This document shows positions 55,420-64,000 of a DNA stretch of 64,000 nucleotides, piece after piece (position 1 is the stretch's first letter; every line of letters starts with the position of its first letter). A model generated the notes under the pieces. It had not been told where the DNA came from. It saw only the letters and a list, made by a program, of their open reading frames with translations, and did no database searches. A program made the position numbers and the translations under genes. Where the stretch lies: assembly GCF_933775445.1 (NCBI RefSeq), contig NC_065873.1:28892001-28956000 (forward strand), read 5' to 3'. The DNA comes from Argentina anserina. Taxonomy: Eukaryota > Streptophyta > Magnoliopsida > Rosales > Rosaceae.

Positions 55420-58400
55420 TTAACTACTTATCTCCCTATCAAGTTTCATTCTCTTGGCATTCTGCACGTCGGGCACACGATTGCCCTGCTGTTGGAAAGA
55501 TGCATCATGTTGGAAAGAACAGTTTGCTCCATGGCGGCAACCCCTCGAACTATTGAAGTATATGCAAGGCTTCATAATCTTAGGCTTTGAATCTCTTGAT
55601 TTGTAACCACTAAACGGTTCATGGTTTGCTGAATGGTTGCCTTGACGACTACCAAATGGTGGAAACGAGTCGTGTGTATCCCCTCCATGTTGTTGAATCA
55701 AGCTTTTATAATAGTTGATATCCTTTGCTGGGGGTGGTCCAACAGCAGGCGAGGATGAAACTGGCATGGTTGATCTCGAAGATTGATCAGAAAGATGTCC
55801 CATACCACCCATAGTTGCCTGAGGATAAAAATGTGCACTTGATGAAGTGGTAGACAAAGGTGTGATACTTTCTGTCTTACTAATGTGAAGAGGGATGGAA
55901 TCTGATGTAGTCATGGATGGTGATCTAGCCACTGCCTGTGGATCTGTAACCAATTTCTCAATCATCTTAGGGTTGCTCAGAATCTTAATCAGCAGTTCAG
56001 GGTCAATCATATTTCCATGGTCATTGTTGCCATTCATGATTGCACCAAGGGCAGCAGCTACAACGTTCGGTTCAACCCCTACAGGCGTCCCGACAGTTGG
56101 CTTACTGGAAGCAATGAGATTTCCATTACTAGCTGCATTGCTATGAGATTGGGGTGGTATTCCATGGGTTGGTAGGAAGGATGGTGAACTTGTAGAAATC
56201 TTAAACGGTGCCATCAATTCAGATGATGTATCAACTGCTGCATCTTCCTCTTCGACAGGAGTAATAGGTATTGAAAGAGGTTGTACATCATTGGGAATAG
56301 ACTCCTCCACATCTACGAAGGGGCTAAAAGGATGACAAGTGATTTAGTTCAACAGAGGGTAAAATCCAAGAAACATGCCACAATTAGATAATAAGGATAA
56401 GAAACAAACTTCGGAGGAATAGCAGATTGCCGAGGATAAACTGCTTCCAGTACTCGTAATTCTCTCTGATTCTCGCTCTGCACCTCTTTGCTTTCTTCTC
56501 CAGCGACAACTTGCCAAGCCAAGTTCAGTACCACCTGCGAAAAATTAGTATTATGCATCAAAAATCTCAAGAAGAATTCAACACTGCAAGGTACATGATC
56601 AGGGTTATTTTGCAATGCAAAAGTTCATATTTTACCCTAGGAGGAGATTTCCATCTAATTAGAGGAATTTGAGACAAGTCAATCTGCAGCTGATTTACTG
56701 GATGAGCACTCTCAAAACCAGGAGGCAGATTTTCATCAGAACCTGTTCCAGATGAATGTGACAACCAGGATGTCTTTGCTTGGAGGTGATCTTGAGCACT
56801 CAACCCAACTTGTGAAGGAGATTCCTCCAACAGAAACAACTTAACCTGTATATAAGAGACGAAAAAGAAGTTAAGTACAGTGTACTGTCTATGATACTTA
56901 AAGTCATTAGGCCTTAGCATCATTCTTTATTAACTCCACAATATGCACAGGTAAACTGAGCTGGGGACTACAAGTATAAACTGAGCTGGGGACTACAAGT
57001 ATAAACATCCAAGCAGGATGAGAATGGAACTTTAATATCAAATGAAAAGGTACCGCAAAGTTGCTAAACTATAGAATGCTGTAAACAAAACAAATTATAC
57101 CATGATAGCATGCATCACTCAAGCAGTTCTCAAAACAAAGAAAGGTAAACTCATCCCTAATATCAAATCTTGCTATTCATCACTAGTAACAAAGATTTGC
57201 ATATGAATTTGATTGTTATTGCTTTTACCAGTGAATAATCTTTGGATGGAGATTGCAAAACTACTAGCGGCCAAAGTAAACCAGAAACCACGATTTCACA
57301 TATAACAAGAGATAAACCAACTAAGGCTAACTAGTATCAAATAGTTCAATGAAAAAGTGGTCAGTGATTGGCAACTTAGCAGGATTGAAGTATATACACT
57401 CCTAGACATAGTGGCTGGTATATTACAGTACGCTCCTGAACAACAGGAAAATGTTAAAAGTTAAGTGTTGCATCCTCGACTTCCCTCATGACATTTGGCA
57501 TCTCAAAACAGAAAAACCAAAATCAATTCTGAATTCCAAGTTTCACACATCAACCCAACATATTTGAATCTCTTTCACGTAAATAGACACCTAACAACTT
57601 GCAGAAATCAGCATCTTTCATTCTTAAAAATAAAAGAAGCAAAATTATAATGATATAGAAGAGCCATAGGTATCTACCACCAGGCCGACGGTGGATAGGT
57701 GAGGTCAAGGAAAATGGTCAATGGACATGCTTTGACAAGTTTGGTTGTGAAATGGAGCTTAATGTCTCATTTAGCTATATCGATTACTGATGATTATACC
57801 TTACATCCAAAATATTCTTCTAAAACCCCAACCCATACCCTGACAACAATTAACGGGTGCAAAAGAACTCGGATATTCTCAAGAGTATAGATGTATCGAG
57901 TGTTGTGCGTTCTGGGATACTAAATGGATTGCCGACCAAGATCCAAATGACCTTTCGCTTTCTTAGTGTTGCATGCCTCAGCGTGAATCTGAAAATTAAT
58001 ACTACTATTTGGCCCTCCCATGTTGGAAGCGGCTCAAGTCTTGGACTCAATCTCCTCTTCAAACAAAAAAGAAAAGAAACCATTTTAGAAACATTTCACT
58101 TCTGAAATAAATTCAATCCATGCTAATGAATGGCACAAGAAAAACAAACAAATCTATAATAGAATAGAAAACATGTTTTCCCTATAATTTGTTTCTTCTG
58201 CATTCTCATAAATTATATAAACTGAAACTAACGAAGTTCAAGAAAGAAAAGCACCACACCATTCAAGACAGCAACTACAAAATAGAGTCACAATAAACCA
58301 CATAAGTAGAAAAATGCAGAAATGACATAAAGATACAGTGTTTAAAGACACAGTATAATCAGTTTTTAGAATCCGCTACTTATGGTGCCACACTCAAATG

Positions 58401-59754
58401 GAATGCCACTAGCAAAAGGATCTTATAAGAGAACCAGGATTGGCTACTCGTCAATGAAGGAATTCAGCAACAAAGTAGGAAATGAGACCACATTAAGCAA
58501 TTTTCTTGTTCTTGTAGAACCTTTTCCACATGATGTCAAAACTTCTCAAAAACAACACTTCCCAGGTTTCATTGCATAAGACCACATAAGTATAACATAC
58601 GCCCTGATAGCATCTACCATCACTTATATCATTATTATACTTTTTTTCTTCTGCACAGACAATTATCAATCCAACATTCTCAAGATCCTTCAAATTTCAG
58701 AACTTGAATTTGTAATATGCATTATGTTTGATTATTATATTCCCAGTGCATATGCTCGTCTGTTTGAAATTATATCACACAGCCCAGAAATGGTTTTACT
58801 GCCAAAATTTGCAGATAAGAGAGAAGTTTTATCCAGTCTTATAGTCAAATTCTTCTTCGTGAGTTGCTCATCTTCCTATGCACCTCTAAGCAACTTGTTT
58901 CCACTGTTCATCGCCCCTCTTAGCTAATTGCCTTGACAAGACAAATGACAATTTCATCAAAACAGCCCCCCGTTTTAGACAAATTTTATTCAATTTTGAG
59001 AAAAACGGAAAGCAGATGTTTTGTCGCGTCATGTAAGAACTTCAAAATAAGCAAGCACCAAGTCAAATAATACGATATCTGAGCTCCACAACGAACTCAG
59101 CGTCATTGAAAAAATATTATGTTCATTGTCTTCTGACCTTAAAATTATGGCCTTAATTAGAAATTACCTCTACAACACTCTACAAAAAAAAATAGTGTAG
59201 TAGTTTGCATATCTTCTAAAACAATCTCAGTTCTAATACTAAAGATAAACACTTCATCTCTTTCATCTCTCTGTCATACGTACGCAGTAATACCAACAGG
59301 TTCACACGCAAAGCAATTCAAACTGAACTATTGCAATCGGACAACAATAATCAACAAAAACAGTACAGTACTTTTATGCAACTTTCTTCAGCTACCAAAT
59401 TCTGTCATGCTATAATGTGTTCCAAAAATGCCTCAAAACAAGAAGCCAACTCAAACAAATAGTAACCAACTCAAACACCATACTCGACATCGAAACCATA
59501 AATCAAGTCGAAGTCATGAACAACCAAAGAACACAGATCAAACCAAACCCACTCAATCAAGTACAAAACACAGAGATGAGATTTTCACACGAGTTCAGAT
59601 AACTGATTGCTGGTGTTCAATTTTTCACTTGCAACAACAACAACAACAACCCCCAAAAACCAAAACGAACCAATTTGGTCACTGAAATGCAACTTTATAC
59701 CTGATTAAGATTAACATCTGAAGCCCAAGAAACCCGTTTCTGCAATCCCCGCAT
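55420..59754 (-). CDS. CCCH zinc-finger protein, C3H6-like
   Basis: Nuclear RNA- or DNA-binding protein of the plant C3H6 (At1g19860) type; its targets are not known to me. Four exons join in frame: 59701-59754 (18 codons, MRGLQKRVSWASDVNLNQ), 56636-56845, 56410-56534 and 55420-56323, giving 430 residues (the Arabidopsis protein is of similar size). Exon 2 has VKLFLLEESPSQVGL, LQAKTSWLSHSSGTGSD and LPPGFE. The body is disordered and Ser/Pro-rich, with a conserved LLIKILSNPKMIEKLVTDP helix (about residues 217-235). One zinc finger near the C-terminus reads CIYFNSSRGCRHGANCSFQH, i.e. C-x8-C-x5-C-x3-H. Intron 1 is 2.86 kb, over half of the gene. The first exon was identified by its conserved KRVSWASDVNL sequence. 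Confidence 0.93.
56952..57001. repeat. Perfect 25-bp tandem duplication in C3H6 intron 1
   Basis: The unit TAAACTGAGCTGGGGACTAC plus AAGTA occurs twice without change, followed by a partial third start (TAAAC). It is recent, as the copies are identical. Confidence 0.85.
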
Positions 59755-60357
59755 ATTATGTAATACAAATCCCAACAACAACAACTCGAATCCTTCTTCT
59801 TTTCCTGCTCCAATTTCTTTACTTTAAAAAGAGTTTCAATTTCTGGTCCGATCAAACCGTCAAAACCCCTATTTTCTTACTCTCAGATTCGAAAGTCGAA
59901 ACCCTAGTCTTTACTGTGGTCTTCAGCCTCCGAATCTAAACTACAACAGAGCCGATTCAAGTCGATCCAAATCGAAAAACCTCTACGTGTCTGAATGCCG
60001 ATCTCAAATCTCTCAGAGTTGGCTAGTAGCAAAACCTAATTTTGACACGAAATCCAATCCTCTGGTTTTAGGCAATGGCCGTAAAACCTACTCCCTCACC
60101 TTCTTCTCGCTATTTCTATTATCTTCGCTATTATTCTAGTTTTTGAGGCGCGCGTGGAATTGCGGGGGTGTTTTTGGCGGTTGCGGAAATGCGGTGCACG
60201 TGAGAGTGGTGCGAGTGGGGGATCTTGATTAGGTATACGGGCTCAGGTTGGGCTTTGACATTTTGAGTTTTTGACCACGACCTTTTTTGGTACGAGAATG
60301 AGTCGACACTCTTGACTGTCCTCCCAAATATTACTATTTACTGCATTACTGCGCACC
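59755..60357 (-). promoter_or_regulatory. C3H6 leader and promoter
   Basis: The region upstream of the C3H6 start on the minus strand. The leader appears to reach to about 60100, where a GC-richer patch with a GTGCACGTGAG site (near 60195) begins. No gene is seen in it. Confidence 0.45.
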
Positions 60358-60365
60358 ACTGTCAC

Positions 60366-61092
60366 TAAAGCTGTAAGTAGGCTCGAACCGCTCGTGTTCG
60401 GCTCGATTTTAGTTCGTTCGGATCGAACTTGTAAAACTAAATGAGTCAAGCTTGAGCTTAATATTAAGCCCGACCTTTGAAAATGAGCCGACCTTGAACA
60501 ATAAGTATTCAGCTCGTTCGACTCGTTTAACTCGCGAGCTACCTCGAGCTCGTTAAAAACTCGGCTCGTTTATTAAGTTTGACTTAATAACTTTTATAAT
60601 ATATATATATACATAGTATAATTTTTATATGATAAATAATATTAAAATGTATTATAAATAATAATAAAATAAAACCATAATCTTATTATACATTGTATAA
60701 ATAGTGTTTACTAGGAGTCATAATTTGATCAGTTCCATAAATTTTTCACCACCCCAAATGGCCAAACTCTAAAGAAACAAACAACTCTCATCGTCAATTC
60801 GTCATGGAGCCACAAGCATGTACTATACTATTCTCTTATTTCTTAATTAAAAAACATTTTATATGATGCTATAATATCAATTTTTTAATTTTATTTTGAA
60901 TTCTTGATTTTAAAATATTAATTTCAAATTTCAAACCGGCCCGAGCCCAACTCAAGCTTTTTCAAGGTGAGCCGAGCTTGAACATGAACGAAAAAAATCA
61001 ACTTTTAGCACGGTTCGAACCCGATCGAATGAAAATGAGCCAAAACATGAACAACCTAATACTCAACCCGGCTCGGCCCATTTACACTCCTA
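60366..61092. mobile_element. Non-autonomous hAT-like element (MITE), 727 bp
   Basis: The flanks are an 8-bp duplication with one mismatch: ACTGTCAC at 60358-60365 and ACTATCAC at 61093-61100. The ends are imperfect inverted repeats: TAAAGCTGTAAGTAGGCTCG on the left, TAGGAGTGTAAATGGGCCGA on the right read on the minus strand. The second matches the TAGG-n-TGTAAA-n-GGGCCGAGC style of plant hAT ends. The interior shows many GCTCG/CGAGC words (GTTCGGCTCG, ACCTCGAGCTCG) near the ends and an AT-rich centre with no coding capacity. An 8-bp duplication is the hAT signature. Confidence 0.8.
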
Positions 61093-61224
61093 ACTATCAC
61101 GTCATTGTGTTCGCCCGAATATAAATGCATCATGTAGAAAGTTAATCATGCAGCGAGTGAATTGGGAGCGTACGTGTGTTGTTCATAGTGAAAGCAAAAT
61201 GGAAATAGAGGAGTTTCGTTTGAG

Positions 61225-62556
61225 AGTTTAGAGTTTAGGTCATCAATTGTTTTTTTTATTCATGTAAATGAGCATGTATTGATGACCACCTTCATAAAGT
61301 TTAGAGGTTAGTGTTTAGAGCGTCAATGTTCTTCTTATTCATGTAAATGAGCATGCAGTTAGAGTTTAGTGTTTAAAGTTTAGATCATCAATCTTCTTGA
61401 TGTTCATGCAAATGAGCATGCATGGTGACCACCACCTAATGTTGAATTTAGAGTTTAGAGCTTAGAATTTAGAGTTTTGAGTTTAATGTTTTGAGTTTAG
61501 GTCATCAATTTTCTCCTTGTTCATGCAAATAAGCATGCATTGATGAAATTGACCCCAAAAAAAAGCATGCATTGATGACCACCTTCATAGCGGTGAGAGT
61601 TTAAAGTTTAAAATAAAAAGTTTAGAGTTTAGCGTTTAGCATTTTTTTAGAGAAATTAATCTAATTCATTCGGCGGAAAATGCCATAACAACCACAAATG
61701 ATCAAACAATAAAATGACAAGTCATCCTAAGGCCAACTTACACTAGAAATGTAAATAACGACGCGTTTATTCTAACTAAAAAGTAAGACAAAAACAAAAT
61801 TTAACTCCATGAAACCTAGAAATCCACAAATCAAAACAAATGTCAAGCCGAAACAGCAATTGTGTACTTGACAATACTTGATTCGAGAGCTCGAGGTTAG
61901 GGAAAGATTTTCCTACCAGAACCAAAAACAAAACAAAAACCACACAATCCTAAATTATTCACATCTACTTTGATGAGCTTAAGACCTCGGACCCTTCCAC
62001 ACATCAAAGCAATAGCCAGCTTCAAACCGAGGACTGTGGGATGCTTTAGTCGTACATGGCCCAAGAACATTTTGAGAGGAAACGAAGGAGTAAGCCAAAA
62101 CGGGACAAAGCCCAGTAACTTCACCCACACCCAATCCCTCCAACCCACCGAAGACTAACCGTATGGCCTAGCCGGAGAAACTTCGCAAACCATCATCGCT
62201 CGCGAACGACTTCCAGGGGTCTAACTTGACCCTCCACCATAGGTCAACACCGCAACCCACAAACCAAACAAGGTAAATAAAAAACCAACGTTCTCCGACC
62301 TTGGAGGGCTTTGGCTTTTGCTCCGAGAAGGACAAATCGATTTTTCCAGATTTTTCCCAATTGTAGTGTTTAGTGTTTAGTGTTTAGAGTTTAGAGTTGG
62401 TGTTTAGAATTTAGAGTTTAGGTCATCAATCTTCTTGTTGTTCATGCAAATGAGCATGCATTGATGACCACCACCACCTTTGTAACGTTGAGTTTAGAGT
62501 TTAGAGTTCTTCTTGTTCATGCAAATGAGCATACATACATTGACGACCTTCATAAC
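61225..62556. repeat. Dispersed hairpin-forming repeat family, about six copies, with GTTTAGAG spacers
   Basis: A unit of about 50 bases recurs near 61238, 61321, 61383, 61500, 62421 and 62508. Its core is TCATCAAT, then about 13 bases of CTTCTTGTTGTT type, then CATGCAAATGAGCATG, then CATTGATGACCACC. TCATCAAT and ATTGATGA are perfect inverted arms, and CATGC/GCATG form an inner arm around a 6-nt loop, so each full copy can fold into a nested hairpin. Copies are separated by irregular runs of GTTTAGAG/GTTTAGTG. The array is split by an unrelated block at 61641-62362. A duplicated right half (GCATGCATTGATGA) lies at 61534 and again at 61564. Confidence 0.75.
61641..62362 (-). mobile_element. 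Insertion inside the repeat array, perhaps a LINE-like 3' fragment
   Basis: This block has no GTTTAGAG words and interrupts the array. On the minus strand it ends in a short A-run (61643-61649), as a retroposed 3' end would. It contains an 83-codon open frame (61897-62148) rich in Leu, Gly and Trp that I cannot assign, and other frames with scattered stops. A target duplication cannot be judged because the flanks are repetitive. The LINE reading is only an inference from the A-run and the nested position. Confidence 0.35.
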
Positions 62557-63237
62557 TAAGAACGTTGTATTCGGCTTGGGTTACTTGATTCCAATTATTG
62601 TATGTCTGAGGATTTGTAGTCTGTAATTGTTAGGGTAATAAGATTGATGTTGTAATTACAATTTTTAACTTGAAGTTAAACGACAAGATAGAATCCAATT
62701 ATTGGGCTATTAAAACTTTAAAAGGTTCCTCAAAATAAAAAACCTTTAAAAGGTGATGAAGCAGAACGTCAGATTATACTTCCGGTGGAATGCGTCGGAA
62801 AGTAACTGAGTAACACCAAAAGTAAGGCAACTGAAGTGAAGAAGTTCAATCTTATTACAATAAACACCTGGCAAAAAGCATACAAAAACTCTCCACCTTA
62901 TATATTGTGCCTCAAACTTCGGCCAAAACCCAAGCTTTAGGCATCTGGATCAAACCCAAACAATATCACACTGAGATTTATACCATTTGGAACAAGTTAC
63001 AGAAAACAATAACGAACAAACAGTAGGAAATAAAGAATATAAAATGTACATTAAAACCTCGCTCAGTTTTATATATTTATCGAACTCCAGTAACTAGCGT
63101 GGGTTAATTAATTAAGGCGCTATCCAAGCCGGGGAAAACTAGCTACCAGTCAAGTAATCAACATACCCCAAATGTCCAGTTAATGGAGTTGGTCCTCTGC
63201 CACCATTGTCTTTCATGTGTCTGATCATTTTACTTCT
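62557..63237. other. Spacer and 3' flank of the IQD gene
   Basis: No gene is recognised. The last 200-400 bases are probably the 3' untranslated region of the IQD gene on the minus strand. Confidence 0.5.
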
Positions 63238-64000
63238 TCACCTTTGCCATTTTCTCTCTGAGAATAACAGAGTTAAAAAATGTAGTGCAACAACAAACTT
63301 GTATGTACAGACACTTCGTTTATTATGAGAAGTAAGCATACCTGATCCCTTTGCACCCTGCTGTGTCTGAGCTTGAGACATGGAGCGCTGGATGCGAGGA
63401 GATCCCTGCCTTCCTTTCACTCCAGGTAAGGAATGTCTCTTCTTGATGTAAATCTCCCTCTCTTGCACATCTGGACTCGATCTAGGAGAGGTAGTTGCTT
63501 GAAGCTTTGCTCTAGCAGACTCTGTGGCTTGCATGAAATGAGGGATAGAACTGCTGCTGCTGCTATCTCTTGGTTCTTGATCAGCCTGATCAGGTTTAGT
63601 TGAACCAAATGAATTACGTCTCTTCCCACTTTTGTTATCTTTACTCGAGGCAGAATCATGATTTGGATTAGAGGGTGATTTCTTTCCTGCAGACAGTGAC
63701 ATGCGTTTTTTATTAGATCCACTCTTGTCAGCTTTGCTCCTCTTCGCTTTCACTGATATCAGACTTGAAGGCGTCCCTTGTTGTGATTCAGGGACAGTCA
63801 AATGGCTTCTTGGAGAGGCTTCTGGTGATGACCCATAGGCTTGCATACTTGCTGAAGTGTCCTGTTCTCTCTGTACGTCAGAGGTGGTTCTCTCTGGCTT
63901 TGACTCTGCTTGTGGGGGGATCATAGCAACCTTAGAATTAATGGTTTCATCATTGACAACATTAATTTTCTCTGGTTCTGCGACACTGTTACATGAGTTG
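63238..64000 (-). CDS. IQ-domain (IQD) protein, C-terminal part, runs off the right edge
   Basis: IQD proteins bind calmodulin and act as scaffolds on microtubules, membranes and in the nucleus. Two exons are visible: 63342 to beyond 64000, and the last exon 63238-63257. The junction falls in phase 1 and yields the terminus GSERKWQR. The long exon is Ser/Lys-rich and disordered, with basic patches (KAKRSKADKSGSNKKR, SGKRRNSFGS). It ends in the DUF4005 region: IPHFMQATESARAKLQA, IYIKKRHSLPG and GSPRIQRSMSQAQ. These motifs are diagnostic for IQDs of the large IQD29-32 type. The IQ67 calmodulin-binding region and the start codon lie outside the window. The frame is open through base 64000, so the ATG at 63924 is internal. 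Confidence 0.9.
   Translation of the reverse strand, partial: NSCNSVAEPEKINVVNDETINSKVAMIPPQAESKPERTTSDVQREQDTSASMQAYGSSPEASPRSHLTVPESQQGTPSSLISVKAKRSKADKSGSNKKRMSLSAGKKSPSNPNHDSASSKDNKSGKRRNSFGSTKPDQADQEPRDSSSSSSIPHFMQATESARAKLQATTSPRSSPDVQEREIYIKKRHSLPGVKGRQGSPRIQRSMSQAQTQQGAKGSGMLTSHNKRSVCTYKFVVALHFLTLLFSERKWQR

Noticed and set aside
61897..62148. 83-codon open frame as a gene
   Set aside because: It lies inside an insertion in a repeat array, and I cannot link it to any protein family.
61225..62556. Interstitial telomere repeats
   Set aside because: The words are GTTTAGAG and GTTTAGTG, not TTTAGGG, and they are irregularly spaced.
1..64000. CRISPR arrays, rRNA or intact tRNA genes, operons, phage or virus genes
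   Set aside because: The window is plant nuclear DNA. I saw no sequence that supports any of these; tRNA-like parts lack a foldable cloverleaf.

Overview
The window is plant nuclear DNA from a eudicot. The genes have GT-AG introns, the intergenic DNA is AT-rich and carries transposon relics, and every recognisable protein belongs to a land-plant family. Protein style and gene sizes suggest a compact Rosaceae-like genome, but that assignment is inference. Fourteen genes can be supported. Two run off the window edges and one is broken.

Layout. 1-894 (minus): 5' part of a filament-like plant protein gene. 1.9-15.9 kb: gene-poor DNA with SINE-like repeats and one MITE-like element. 16.1-16.6 kb (minus): a single-exon SAUR auxin-response gene. 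16.6-29.4 kb: a second gene-poor stretch. 30.2-34.9 kb (plus): a 14-exon AUXIN RESPONSE FACTOR 5/MONOPTEROS gene, whose leader holds a (GA)34 tract and two upstream ORFs. 36.2-37.8 kb (plus): an intronless Ariadne-type RBR ubiquitin ligase. 38.8-40.1 kb (plus): an unrecognised protein with three DLN motifs and a 60-residue-period internal repeat. 41.0-42.2 kb (minus): a membrane-anchored methyltransferase like Arabidopsis At1g29790. 43.5-44.4 kb (minus): a tiny three-exon gene for mitochondrial ATP synthase subunit e, head-to-head with a TLDc-domain gene (44.7-47.2 kb, plus). 48.0-49.3 kb (minus): mitochondrial ribosomal protein mL53. 49.9-54.8 kb (minus): an F-box/LRR gene with one in-frame stop and a 2.95-kb PIF/Harbinger element in its first intron. 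55.4-59.8 kb (minus): a CCCH zinc-finger protein of the C3H6 type. 60.4-62.6 kb: a hAT-like MITE and a family of hairpin-forming repeats split by another insertion. 63.2-64.0 kb (minus): the 3' end of an IQ-domain (IQD) gene.

Most genes are ordinary housekeeping or signalling genes with no shared pathway. The SAUR gene and ARF5 both belong to auxin response, but the 13.6 kb between their start codons gives no evidence of co-regulation. The points that most deserve a second look are the 75-nt stop-free intron 11 of ARF5, the DLN-motif protein, the altered Rcat end of the RBR ligase, the doubly damaged F-box gene with its Harbinger insertion and G-box repeats, and the hairpin repeat family near 61-62.6 kb. 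Splice sites were placed by eye from GT-AG borders, reading frame and family resemblance, so an error of a base or two is possible at some junctions.
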